DNA of 61,313 nt. Origin: Oscillospiraceae bacterium. Its GTDB lineage: Bacteria > Bacillota > Clostridia > Oscillospirales > Oscillospiraceae. Below are positions 52,474-61,313 of this stretch, piece after piece. Position numbers and translations under genes: made by a program. The stretch covers positions 1 through 61,313 of the forward strand of contig WRDH01000002.1 of the NCBI GenBank assembly GCA_009783555.1, written 5' to 3'. How positions within the stretch are numbered: position 1 is the first letter of the stretch; each line of letters opens with the position of its first letter. The notes under the pieces are model-generated. The model did not search any database and was not told the DNA's origin. It worked only from the letters and a program-made list of their open reading frames with translations.

Positions 52474-52905
52474 ATGCAGGAATTTGAAAAGGTAGTTGAA
52501 TATATAAAGACCGAGTCTGAAAAAGAGTGCAGGGAAATTGCTGTGAAAGCTAACGAAGAGTGTGCAAAAATCATCTCTGTATATTCTCAAAAAGAACAAG
52601 ACGCTTACTGGGCATGTGTTCAGGAGGGGTCAAAGGATATAGAAAAACGAATCGAAAAGCTCAGTAATCTGGCAATAGAACAAGCAGAAAAAATGGTCAC
52701 CGGAATGCAGCAGGACGCACTCGATGATGTTCTTGCTCTGACTGCAAGGAAACTGTCTTCTCTACCGTCCCGAAAATACGATGAGTTATTAAAGAGACTT
52801 GGTGTCGAACAAGGCTGCAAACCCGAGTACCTTGTGGAGCACTACAGAGAAGAGCTTGCACCCTCTGTCATCAGCGCGCTTTTTGACCAGACACGAGTTG
52901 AGTAA
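52474..52905 (+). CDS. short V-type ATPase subunit E-like stalk protein
   Basis: The 143-residue protein has an N-terminal charged helix (EKVVEYIKTESEKECREIAVKANEECAKII) as in subunit E, then SKDIEKRIEKLSNLAIEQAEK and a compact end. Subunit E is usually about 190-200 residues, so the C-terminal head is shortened. A start at ATG 52474 follows TAGGAG. The gene order G - I - E is that of V/A-ATPase operons minus the K ring gene, and a terminator follows at once, so C, F, A, B and D are absent here. Confidence 0.6.
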   Translation: MQEFEKVVEYIKTESEKECREIAVKANEECAKIISVYSQKEQDAYWACVQEGSKDIEKRIEKLSNLAIEQAEKMVTGMQQDALDDVLALTARKLSSLPSRKYDELLKRLGVEQGCKPEYLVEHYREELAPSVISALFDQTRVE

Positions 52906-52923
52906 GTATACGCACAACAAGTT

Positions 52924-52948
52924 AAAGAGCTGCATTTGCAGCTCTTTT
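52924..52948. terminator. Rho-independent terminator of the V-ATPase-like operon
   Basis: AAAGAGCTGCA (52924-52934) pairs with TGCAGCTCTTT (52937-52947), followed by T. It is symmetrical, so it can also end the convergent PilZ gene. Confidence 0.85.
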
Positions 52949-52969
52949 ATCATTTTTATAGTAATTACA

Positions 52970-53653
52970 TTATCTATGTTGCAGCTTCTTATTCAGAATT
53001 GCTCTTGTCAGTCTTGATTTTTCCTCGGGTAAGTTATCATAGATAAACTGAAATCCATAGTCATATCTGCCGATTTTTGTACGCGGGTAGTTTGATTTTC
53101 TGACTATCCTTGAAGGTAACAAAAAGCTGTCTTTGTCACTAAACGCAAATTCGACCAGATAAAACGGATCATGCTTCGAGCTCAAAAGTGTGTTCGTTAT
53201 TATACACAACCCACCGGAGCTGACATCGAATGACGTATCTGTTAAATCCGGTGCTGCCAATGGTTTTTCAAAGACCGGAGAAGAAACTTTTGCTTCAGGT
53301 ATACCGTATACCTTCACGTGAACTCTAAGTTCGTCCCTGTCATATTTCCTGCGGCTTTTTTCTTCAATCACAGAGATTTGCTCAATCATTACAAGTCCGT
53401 TGGCACGCAACTTTTCTTTGGCAACACCGGTGAACGAACCCATGGCTGCCGGTGATGCTTCAAAACTGATGTTCAGCTTTGCGCCCAGATTAAGCCTGTC
53501 ATAGTTATCATACAGCCAGGAACTTTGTACAACCAGATTCTTGTCGTTTTCAAGATAACGAAACGTGGCTTCGTATTCGTCACTGACTGCCCGTTGCTGC
53601 ATTTCCTCAAAAATAATCAGCTTTGCGCCTTTTGCAATGTATCCTAAGTTCAT
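52970..53653 (-). CDS. PilZ domain (YcgR-like) c-di-GMP-binding protein
   Basis: The 227-residue protein has an N-terminal YcgR-like beta domain (KGAKLIIFEEMQ, NLGAKLNISFEA) and a C-terminal PilZ domain. The c-di-GMP ligands are visible as RRKYDR (RxxxR) and DTSFDVSSGGL (DxSxxG). It would read the c-di-GMP made by GGDEF proteins such as the one at 9481. ATG 53653 follows GAGGT at 7 nt; a GTG three codons upstream overlaps that site. Target process is unknown; no flagellar or pilus genes are nearby. Confidence 0.85.
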   Translation of the reverse strand: MNLGYIAKGAKLIIFEEMQQRAVSDEYEATFRYLENDKNLVVQSSWLYDNYDRLNLGAKLNISFEASPAAMGSFTGVAKEKLRANGLVMIEQISVIEEKSRRKYDRDELRVHVKVYGIPEAKVSSPVFEKPLAAPDLTDTSFDVSSGGLCIITNTLLSSKHDPFYLVEFAFSDKDSFLLPSRIVRKSNYPRTKIGRYDYGFQFIYDNLPEEKSRLTRAILNKKLQHR

Positions 53654-53732
53654 TAGAAGCACCTCACATTTAGCAAGTTAATGCCACAATAGCACAACAT
53701 TATAATTTTTACAAGAAATTGTTTTATCTTTA

Positions 53733-55289
53733 TTATCTGTGAACCAGTATAAATGCAGCATGTCTAACAGGTGTGGCGCGGTGTAAATCGCCTGCCCACT
53801 CACTGTGAGCGGCAGATCTCAGCCTGTCGAGTGCTATCATCTCAAAGAATACGTCACCTTCACCCATGAAATAAGTTAAGTGATATCCAAAGTCAGCTGT
53901 ATAAATCAGTTCAGAATCCCCTGCTGCGCGGCTGTCGTCAAACAGCCAGTTTTCAAGCTCCGGTACAACTCTCATAGCTTGAAAATCAACACCCTGAAAA
54001 GAGAGCTGTGCTATATCCGAATAGTATCCGCCTTCCGTAGTATCATCCGAATATTCTTCAATTAATTCAAGCAGTGCCTGTTCTGTTCTGCCGGCAGAGT
54101 TAAAACGTGCATAAACTTCTTGTGCGAGTGCGTGAAATTCCTCTTCTGCCCACTCAAGAGCGAAGACATAATCCGGGTCGTATATACCTTCCGGGAAATC
54201 GTCGGGATTAATGTCCGGCCGTAAAAGCAGCAACTGTCTCATTGTAACTGTACGGTAATTGTTGTCGTCTCGTGACAAGAAGAAAATGACAGAGCTCCCC
54301 CGGTCGGAGTCTATAACGGTTTTGTCACCATGAGTTCTTGAATCTTCGAGCAACCACTCGCTTATGTCGGCATCCAGTCTCGCACCTTGAAACCTGCGCA
54401 ACGTTGCTTCCGGTGAAGAAAACATTTCATCATAGCTTCCGGCAACTTCAATAAAATCTTCTTCGCTGTGGATTTCACCGGCAAAATCATTTGCTCTTTG
54501 ATTAGCCTCATCTGCAGCTTGGTCAAATGCATCTTCTGAATCTTCTTCATTCGGAAAATACTCAATATGTACTAAAAATTCTCTGAAGTTGATTGCATCC
54601 AGCTCATCTCTGTGTTCGTAATAGTAACCTGCAAGCTCATCGGCGGAAAATGTAAAAGAGTTGCGTATGCTTTCGCTATAATATCTTGCTGTAAATGTCA
54701 TTTCCATCAGGCTTCTGTATACTCTTTCATTCATTGCGCTGCCAAACATGCGTTGCAGTAAGCTGTCAACGGATGGAAATTGACTAAACAATGCCTGCAT
54801 CTCAATCATAGCAAAATCTTCATCAATCTCTGCATGCTGCTCCTGCGATAAAGTAAATCCGTCTGCTCTTGCCATGTTGTATAAGGCTGTAATCTCTGTC
54901 ATGCTTGTCAGTGCCATGTCTGTAAAATACGTTGCCCAAGATTCCTCCGTGGTTGGATTTATTTGATCTATTAAAGGCCGGTTCAGATCCGGTTCAGGAA
55001 GCCCCATGCCTTGAAATTGTGACATTAATGACATGTATTCCGATATCTCTGTATTGAAGAAGAATTCAAATTCCGCTGCCGAAAATCCTATTCCGTCGAT
55101 GGTTACAACAGGTACTGTCCGACGTATAAAGCTTGAATTTACAGTAATTGCGATAGCAGAGATTAATACAAGAACAGTTATGACCGTTATTGATATAATT
55201 CTTCTTTTTTTGTTTTCCTTTTCCTGTTTTTTTGATAAAGCAAGCTTACGCTCGGCTTTATCGTTTTTTGAATCAAACATCCCACTCAT
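53733..55289 (-). CDS. membrane-anchored SurA/PrsA-like foldase
   Basis: This is a 518-residue protein with a cytoplasmic Lys-rich start and one membrane helix (about residues 31-52). A SurA_N-like helical chaperone domain follows (VVTIDGIGFSAAEFEFFFNTE is its first strand). Two rotamase-like repeats come later, each with a glycine-rich GSYDEM... or GGYYSDIAQ segment and ENWLFDDSRAAGDSELIY-type strands. It probably folds secreted proteins outside the membrane. AAAGGA precedes ATG 55289. Parvulin active-site residues are not clear, so it may be a chaperone without isomerase activity. The 6S RNA gene lies directly upstream on the same strand. Confidence 0.8.
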   Translation of the reverse strand: MSGMFDSKNDKAERKLALSKKQEKENKKRRIISITVITVLVLISAIAITVNSSFIRRTVPVVTIDGIGFSAAEFEFFFNTEISEYMSLMSQFQGMGLPEPDLNRPLIDQINPTTEESWATYFTDMALTSMTEITALYNMARADGFTLSQEQHAEIDEDFAMIEMQALFSQFPSVDSLLQRMFGSAMNERVYRSLMEMTFTARYYSESIRNSFTFSADELAGYYYEHRDELDAINFREFLVHIEYFPNEEDSEDAFDQAADEANQRANDFAGEIHSEEDFIEVAGSYDEMFSSPEATLRRFQGARLDADISEWLLEDSRTHGDKTVIDSDRGSSVIFFLSRDDNNYRTVTMRQLLLLRPDINPDDFPEGIYDPDYVFALEWAEEEFHALAQEVYARFNSAGRTEQALLELIEEYSDDTTEGGYYSDIAQLSFQGVDFQAMRVVPELENWLFDDSRAAGDSELIYTADFGYHLTYFMGEGDVFFEMIALDRLRSAAHSEWAGDLHRATPVRHAAFILVHR

Positions 55290-55307
55290 TAATACGTTTA
55301 TCCTTTT

Positions 55308-55483
55308 CCATTCTTATTCATCCCCGCCGTGCCGTGTAAACCCATTTATAACCTGCACCTTCGGGCAGGTGGGTCGCCTCCTTCCTGCTGCTCTGCTTCC
55401 AACGTCCGGGTTATGTCAAGCATAATCCGGGAGGCCTGCAATTCACAGGAAGAGTACCGGCATCCCATATAAGAAATGTGGGT
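55308..55483 (-). ncRNA. ssrS: 6S RNA (approximate ends)
   Basis: Reading leftwards, the sequence contains the Firmicute 6S block GGAGGCGACCCACCTG, then a small hairpin, then AAATGGGTTTACACGGCACGG. This parallels the 3' half of E. coli 6S RNA. GCCTCC pairs with GGAGGC, CCGG-ATTATG pairs with CATAA-CCCGG, and the ends TTTCTTAT / ATAAGAA close the structure. It binds RNA polymerase and mimics an open promoter. Length is about 176 nt. The 3' end reaches the leader of the foldase gene. It was weighed against SRP RNA, whose GGAAG tetraloop block is missing. Confidence 0.7.
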
Positions 55484-55521
55484 TTAAAAAGGCCTATCAC
55501 GCACAAAGCAGGGAAAACTAA

Positions 55522-55803
55522 CTACTCTTCTTCATCGTCTAAAATACGATCAATAAAACGCTCAAACAGGTCTTCCAACAGATCATCATCATCGTCTATT
55601 GATACCAGGATTTGTTCCCCGTCTTCTTCAGTTTTCTTAAGTATAATTAAGCCATAATTCTCGTCATCTTCTCCCAAATCCGTGGGTAAAAACGCAAGGT
55701 AAAAAACATTATCGATTTCAATGGTATCCACATGCTCCAAAACATAATCGTTGCCATCATCGTCGGTGATTGTGAAAAGGTCTCTCCCGTATTCACTGTC
55801 CAT
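55522..55803 (-). CDS. DUF1292 family acidic protein
   Basis: The 93-residue, very acidic protein has the DUF1292 core FTITDDDGNDYVLEHVDTIEIDNVFYLAFLP, then YGLIILKK and a tail rich in Asp/Glu. Function is unknown. In many Firmicutes this gene sits beside ireB and ruvX; here it stands alone, divergent from a PBP gene. The stop is about 40 nt upstream of the 6S RNA. Confidence 0.85.
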   Translation of the reverse strand: MDSEYGRDLFTITDDDGNDYVLEHVDTIEIDNVFYLAFLPTDLGEDDENYGLIILKKTEEDGEQILVSIDDDDDLLEDLFERFIDRILDDEEE

Positions 55804-55901
55804 GTGATTTCCTCAATATCTTTCTATAAATCCGTGTTTATATTGAATAATAGCGCAAAATATGGTAAAATGCAATATGATTTTTCATACAAGAGGTAGT
55901 A

Positions 55902-58262
55902 ATGGACACGGTAAAGGCAAAAAGAATAACAAAAAAGGTCTTGGTTAACGGCTTTTGGATATTAAGTGATGTGTTTTTCCTCGGCTTGAAAATAGTCGGG
56001 ACAATGGCACTTATCGCAGTAACAACGGCTGTGATTTTTGCCTGCTTTTTTATTTATTATGTAAGAACCGAGCTTGCAACAGGGCTCGAAATAAACCCTG
56101 CCGATTTTATGATGGATCGGACAAGCACGATTCATTATATTGATCCCGAATCAGGACAAAGAGTTGAGTCCGTAGCGATTCAGAGTGTACAGTTTCGCAG
56201 ATGGGTCGATTTTGAAGAGTTTCCGGAGCATTTAATCAACGCTGTTGTAGCTATTGAAGATCATCGTTTCTGGACTCATCAAGGTGTTGACTGGTATAGA
56301 ACTGCCGGAGCTTTTATTAATATGTTTCTCAGTATGCGTGATACTTTCGGGGGTTCAACAATAACTCAACAGCTTATTAAAAATCTGACTCAAGAAGATG
56401 ATGTCACGGTTCAGCGTAAGCTGCAGGAAATTTTCAGAGCATTGGAATACGAAAGACAATTCAGTAAAGAGGAAATTCTTGAGTTGTATTTAAACTTTGT
56501 TTACTTCGGGCATGGACGTTACGGAATAAGTGAAGCAGCAGATTACTACTTTAACAAAGATGTTTCCGAGCTGACGCTTCCTGAATCGGCATCCATTATA
56601 AGCATCACCAATAATCCGTCAAGATTCAGCCCCTATGTCAGCAGACAAGCTAATAAAGACAGGCAGGAGATTGTCCTGCGAAGAATGCATGAGCTCGGGT
56701 ATATAAATGATCAGGAGCTCAGACAAGCTATAAGATCTGTGCTTAACTTCCAGCGCGGAATTGATGATCAGCCGGAAATGGTTATTTATACATGGTTTGA
56801 AGAAGCCGTAATGAGAGATGTTGTAGGTGATTTGGTCACGCGGCTGGGCTGGTCCGAGCAGGTTGCCAGAAGATATTTGTTTACGCAGGGTTTACAGATT
56901 ATATCAACCATGGATCCGCATATGCAAGCTATTGTAGATGAGATTTATCAAAATCCGGCAAGCTTACCGGAAGTAACCGGGTCAGCGCAGCAGCTCCAAT
57001 CGAGCATAATCATCGCTTGTCCGTATACGGGAGAAATAAAAGCTCTTGCCGGTGGAGTTGGTACAAAAAGCCGGAATATGCTGTTAAACCGGGCAACGCA
57101 AACACGAAGACCGCCCGGATCCGCCATTAAACCAATTTCCGTTTATGCTCCCGCTCTTGAGTTTGGAATGCTGACTCCCGATTCAATATATCTTGATAGT
57201 CCTGATATTGTGTTAACAGGAACAACATGGTTACCCAGAAATGCCACCCGACGCTACAGCGGCTTAGTTGATGTAAGAACTGCTCTCCGTCACTCCATCA
57301 ATACTATAGCAGCTATTGTATTAGATCAATTAACTCCCGATACGTCGTATGCTTTTATGAGAGATATTCTCGGTTTTAACCTGGTACTTGCCGATAATGA
57401 TTATGCTCCGCTTGCCGCAGGGCAATTAACGCACGGTGCAACACTTCGTGAGATGGCATCTGCATACACTATGTTCCCGAATGCAGGAATGCGTGTTGAA
57501 CTACGTACATACTCCAGAATTTATACTCATGACGGCGAAATCCTGCTCGACAATACATCACCGGTAGGTTTTGAAGCAATAAGTGATGTCACGGCGTATT
57601 GGATGACAGATATGCTCATTGATGCTGTTGTAGCAGGTACCGGAGGTTCGGCTAATCTCAGCGCGATGCCGACTGCAGGTAAAACAGGTACTTCTTCCGA
57701 CAGCCGCGACCGCTGGTTTATCGGCTATACACCGTATTATCTTGCAGCCGTTTGGACGGGGTATGATACTCCGGCGCGTATGGAATCATCAGGGAATCCG
57801 GCTGCTCAGATTTTCCGAATGATAATGGAGCCTATACACGAGAACTTGGAAATCCGGCGGTTCAGCATGCCGGATGATGTTACCCTTCCTTCAATTATGA
57901 ATCCATGGGAGATGGAAGATGTTGAGTTTACTGTTGAAGTCATGAATGAATACAATGAAGTAATTTACTCAAGTGTTCACACTTCTACTGTCGGTACGGA
58001 AGTTACTGCATATGCACCGGATCTCCAGGGTTGGGAAATAGTAGGGCAAGAGTTCGGAGCAATAATAGTTACGGCGGATCCATCAAGAAATATTATACGT
58101 TTTCGTGCTATATGGGTGGGAGAACCGGAACCTGAACCCCCGCCACCCGAATTGCCGCCTGAACCCATGCCCGAGCCGACACCTGAACCTACACCCGAGC
58201 CGGCACCTGAACCTACACCTGAGCCGACACCTGAGCCAACACCTGAACCTGAACCGCCATAA
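55902..58262 (+). CDS. class A penicillin-binding protein (PBP1A-like)
   Basis: This 786-residue bifunctional enzyme has an N-terminal cytoplasmic tail and one membrane helix (about residues 25-52). The GT51 glycosyltransferase domain follows (VVAIEDHRFWTHQGVDWYR with catalytic Glu; GGSTITQQLIKNL). The transpeptidase domain has SAIKP (SxxK), SIN (SxN) and KTGT. It ends in a Pro-Glu-Pro-Thr repeat tail of about 40 residues, likely crossing the wall. It polymerises and crosslinks peptidoglycan outside the membrane. AAGAGGT precedes ATG 55902. The stop is 10 bp from the convergent enolase. Confidence 0.97.
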   Translation: MDTVKAKRITKKVLVNGFWILSDVFFLGLKIVGTMALIAVTTAVIFACFFIYYVRTELATGLEINPADFMMDRTSTIHYIDPESGQRVESVAIQSVQFRRWVDFEEFPEHLINAVVAIEDHRFWTHQGVDWYRTAGAFINMFLSMRDTFGGSTITQQLIKNLTQEDDVTVQRKLQEIFRALEYERQFSKEEILELYLNFVYFGHGRYGISEAADYYFNKDVSELTLPESASIISITNNPSRFSPYVSRQANKDRQEIVLRRMHELGYINDQELRQAIRSVLNFQRGIDDQPEMVIYTWFEEAVMRDVVGDLVTRLGWSEQVARRYLFTQGLQIISTMDPHMQAIVDEIYQNPASLPEVTGSAQQLQSSIIIACPYTGEIKALAGGVGTKSRNMLLNRATQTRRPPGSAIKPISVYAPALEFGMLTPDSIYLDSPDIVLTGTTWLPRNATRRYSGLVDVRTALRHSINTIAAIVLDQLTPDTSYAFMRDILGFNLVLADNDYAPLAAGQLTHGATLREMASAYTMFPNAGMRVELRTYSRIYTHDGEILLDNTSPVGFEAISDVTAYWMTDMLIDAVVAGTGGSANLSAMPTAGKTGTSSDSRDRWFIGYTPYYLAAVWTGYDTPARMESSGNPAAQIFRMIMEPIHENLEIRRFSMPDDVTLPSIMNPWEMEDVEFTVEVMNEYNEVIYSSVHTSTVGTEVTAYAPDLQGWEIVGQEFGAIIVTADPSRNIIRFRAIWVGEPEPEPPPPELPPEPMPEPTPEPTPEPAPEPTPEPTPEPTPEPEPP

Positions 58263-58271
58263 CTTTTATTC

Positions 58272-59573
<1,302 letters not shown>

Positions 59574-59652
59574 TTATTCGTCTCCTCTTCAAAATAATAA
59601 TATCTATAAATTTTTATCTTCTTTCTTGCTCTCAAATCCCGGATATATTCAG

Positions 59653-59679
59653 TTTTGTCATTTATCATTTCTCATTTGA
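59653..59679 (-). repeat. ATGA-rich dispersed short repeat, copy 2
   Basis: The reverse strand reads AAATGAGAAATGATAAATG, matching 5962-5995. The gpmI stop TGA is its first TGA. Confidence 0.45.
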
Positions 59680-61192
59680 TTATAAGGCTTTCCCCTGTCA
59701 TGTCATCCGGTTTTTTTATATCGAGCAGCTCAAGCAGCGTTGGTGCGATATCGGCAAGTCTGCCGGATTTTAGTTTAACGTCAGCTCCGTAGATAAGAAA
59801 CGGGACAGGATTTGTGCTGTGTGCTGTTTGGGGGTGAACCCCGTCCTCTGCAAGCATTATTTCGGCATTCCCATGGTCTGATGTCACTAAAAGATATCCA
59901 TTAGTTTCTTTAATTGCTTCTACTATTAAACCGATGCATTCATCAACGGTTTGAACTGCTGTGACTGCCGCGTTGTAGACACCTGTGTGCCCTACCATAT
60001 CACAGTTCGCAAAATTTACGATGGTAACATCATGTTTACGGCTGAGAATCTCCTTTTGCGCAGCCTGTGCCACTTTTCGTGCTGACATTTCCGGGATAAG
60101 ATCGTATGTCGGAAATTCTTTTGGCGACGGTATCAGTATACGTTCTTCTCCTTCAAATGGTTGTTCCACACCGCCGTTGAAGAAAAATGTCACATGCGCA
60201 TATTTTTCGGTTTCAGCAATTCTAATCTGCTTAAGTCCTTGCTCGCTGATAGTTTCTCCAAATGTATGTTCGGGAAAATGGGGAGGGTATGCTATATATA
60301 CTCCTTTGATGGTTTCGTCATATTGTGTCATGCAGATGTATGTAAGTTTAAAATAGCCGTGTTTTCTTTTAAATCCATCAAAGTTTTCATCAACAAATGC
60401 TCTTGTTATTTCTCTGGCTCTGTCCGGCCTGAAGTTAAAGAATATGACGGAGTCTTCCGGCTTCACCATGCCTTCTTTGTCGCATACAACAGGTTTAACA
60501 AATTCGTCGTATTCTTTTTTGTCATATGAGTTTTGCATTGCCTGCACAGGGTCGGGTTGGTACTCCCCTTCTGCGTTTACCATTGCGTTGTATGCTTGTT
60601 CAACCCGGTCCCAACGGTTGTCCCTGTCCATTGCATAGAAGCGTCCCATTACAGTAGCTATTTTGCCGATTCCGAGTTCTGTGCATTTGTGTACAAGTGC
60701 TTCTATTGATTCTTTGCCGGAGTCGGGCGGTACGTCGCGTCCGTCCATAAAGCAGTGAATATATACTTTTGTGAGTGTATTTCGTTTTGCGAGTTCAAGT
60801 AAGCCAAAGAGGTGATTTATATGGCTGTGTACTCCGCCTGGTGATACTAATCCCATAAGGTGCAGTGCTGTGTTTTTTTCTTTGCAGGTGTTGATTGCTT
60901 TGAGCAATGCTTCATTTTCAAAAAACTTTCCTAAGTTGATTTCGCGTGTTATCATCGGCAGGTCTTGGTACACTACACGTCCTGCGCCTATGTTTGTATG
61001 CCCGACTTCACTGTTTCCCATTTGCCCGTCGGGTAGTCCGACGTCCTCACCCGATGCGGACAATGTGGTATGAGGACAGGTCTTAAATAACTCATCAAGA
61101 ACGGGAGTATGTGCATTTTCAACTGCATTACCGGGAGACTTAGGCGCCAGTCCGTATCCATCCATGATGACTAGAGTAATTTGTTTGTTCAT
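59672..61192 (-). CDS. gpmI: 2,3-bisphosphoglycerate-independent phosphoglycerate mutase
   Basis: This 506-residue Mn2+-dependent mutase starts NKQITLVIMDGYGLAP (metal Asp). The catalytic Ser is in DGQMGNSEVGHTNIGAGRVVYQD, with HCFMDGRDVPPDSG and the C-terminal metal motifs NFANCDMVGHTG and TSDHGNAE. It converts 3- to 2-phosphoglycerate. The start is ATG 61192, after AAAGGAAAAA; a longer reading frame extends into a hairpin element and is not part of the protein. The stop codon belongs to an ATGA-rich repeat. eno follows. Confidence 0.98.
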   Translation of the reverse strand: MNKQITLVIMDGYGLAPKSPGNAVENAHTPVLDELFKTCPHTTLSASGEDVGLPDGQMGNSEVGHTNIGAGRVVYQDLPMITREINLGKFFENEALLKAINTCKEKNTALHLMGLVSPGGVHSHINHLFGLLELAKRNTLTKVYIHCFMDGRDVPPDSGKESIEALVHKCTELGIGKIATVMGRFYAMDRDNRWDRVEQAYNAMVNAEGEYQPDPVQAMQNSYDKKEYDEFVKPVVCDKEGMVKPEDSVIFFNFRPDRAREITRAFVDENFDGFKRKHGYFKLTYICMTQYDETIKGVYIAYPPHFPEHTFGETISEQGLKQIRIAETEKYAHVTFFFNGGVEQPFEGEERILIPSPKEFPTYDLIPEMSARKVAQAAQKEILSRKHDVTIVNFANCDMVGHTGVYNAAVTAVQTVDECIGLIVEAIKETNGYLLVTSDHGNAEIMLAEDGVHPQTAHSTNPVPFLIYGADVKLKSGRLADIAPTLLELLDIKKPDDMTGESLIIK

Positions 61193-61231
61193 GTATATAG
61201 TTTTTCCTTTTTTTGGTAGTTTGGTGGCAAC

Positions 61232-61313
61232 GAGAATTGGAGTTATAATTTTACAATTCCTACCGCCAGAGAGTACATCCTGTACTCTACTGTCGGACGC
61301 TCCACCGTCCATG
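61232..61313. repeat. long-stem hairpin element, family 1, copy 2 (cut by window end)
   Basis: The left arm (about 61232-61256) is followed by TTCCTACCGCC, hairpin AGAGTACA-TCC-TGTACTCT (61270-61288) and TGTCGGACGCTCCACCGTCC. The core matches the element at 32306. The left arm is unrelated to that of copy 1; the right arm is outside the window. As with copy 1, it lies just upstream of a gene start (gpmI, read from the other strand). Confidence 0.82.

Noticed and set aside
55308-55483. SRP RNA
   Set aside because: The conserved GGTCCGGAAGG-type tetraloop block is absent; the GGCGACCCACCTG...AAATGGGTTTAC pattern and closing stem fit 6S RNA better.
61193-61312. N-terminal extension of gpmI
   Set aside because: The extended frame is translated from the hairpin element; the conserved mutase N-terminus begins at ATG 61192.

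Overview
The window looks like a chromosomal segment of a strictly anaerobic, Gram-positive Firmicute of the class Clostridia. The evidence is class III ribonucleotide reductase (nrdD/nrdG with nrdR), a YbiW-type glycyl radical enzyme, an IreB homologue, a Firmicute-type 6S RNA, a lipoprotein-anchored substrate-binding protein, ComEC, RNase M5, strong AGGAGG ribosome binding sites, and no outer-membrane genes. Genus cannot be assigned by eye.

Layout. 1-1.0 kb: a tRNA pair (partial tRNA-Thr, complete tRNA-Tyr) and a UPF0175/DUF3368 toxin-antitoxin pair. 1.0-9.1 kb: a surface transglutaminase-like protein, a tiny type I toxin locus, secA, pgeF, an orphan solute-binding lipoprotein and cdd. 9.2-11.7 kb: ireB and a GGDEF/HDOD signalling protein. 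11.7-21.0 kb: a divergent purine-catabolism island (mocA-like, carbamate kinase, diaminopropionate ammonia-lyase and a second PLP enzyme on the minus strand; guanine deaminase and a two-gene molybdenum hydroxylase on the plus strand). 21-26.8 kb: an unknown protein, a membrane zinc-finger protein, a Ca-type P-ATPase, an HEQEH protein and a second type I toxin locus. 26.9-31.5 kb: asnS, nrdG, nrdD with an NrdR-like box. 31.6-39.5 kb: a DUF975 protein, yfbR, tldD/tldE, a ROK kinase and a glycyl radical enzyme. 39.6-48.2 kb: a heterodimeric ABC exporter, a hybrid histidine kinase and comEC. 48.4-53.7 kb: holA, rnmV, nrdR, an E2-like acyltransferase, a three-gene remnant of a V-type ATPase operon and a PilZ protein. 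53.7-61.3 kb: a SurA/PrsA-like foldase, 6S RNA, a DUF1292 protein, a class A PBP, enolase and phosphoglycerate mutase.

The most unusual content lies between and inside the genes. (i) Several intergenic elements have long self-complementary arms (17-37 bp, up to 32 bp perfect). In two families the core is shared between copies while the arms differ but still pair, and one core shows compensatory base changes. (ii) GGGGACGGTTC-type REP/REPIN palindromes abut or supply stop codons, and one 60-bp relative sits in frame inside rnmV. (iii) Two genes (the glycyl radical enzyme and holA) have no ATG/GTG/TTG at the right place; each has a good Shine-Dalgarno 8 nt before ATT or ATA. (iv) Two loci encode 27-28-residue hydrophobic peptides, each opposed by a strong antisense promoter. 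(v) A V-ATPase G - truncated I - short E gene set is closed off by a terminator and has no motor subunits.
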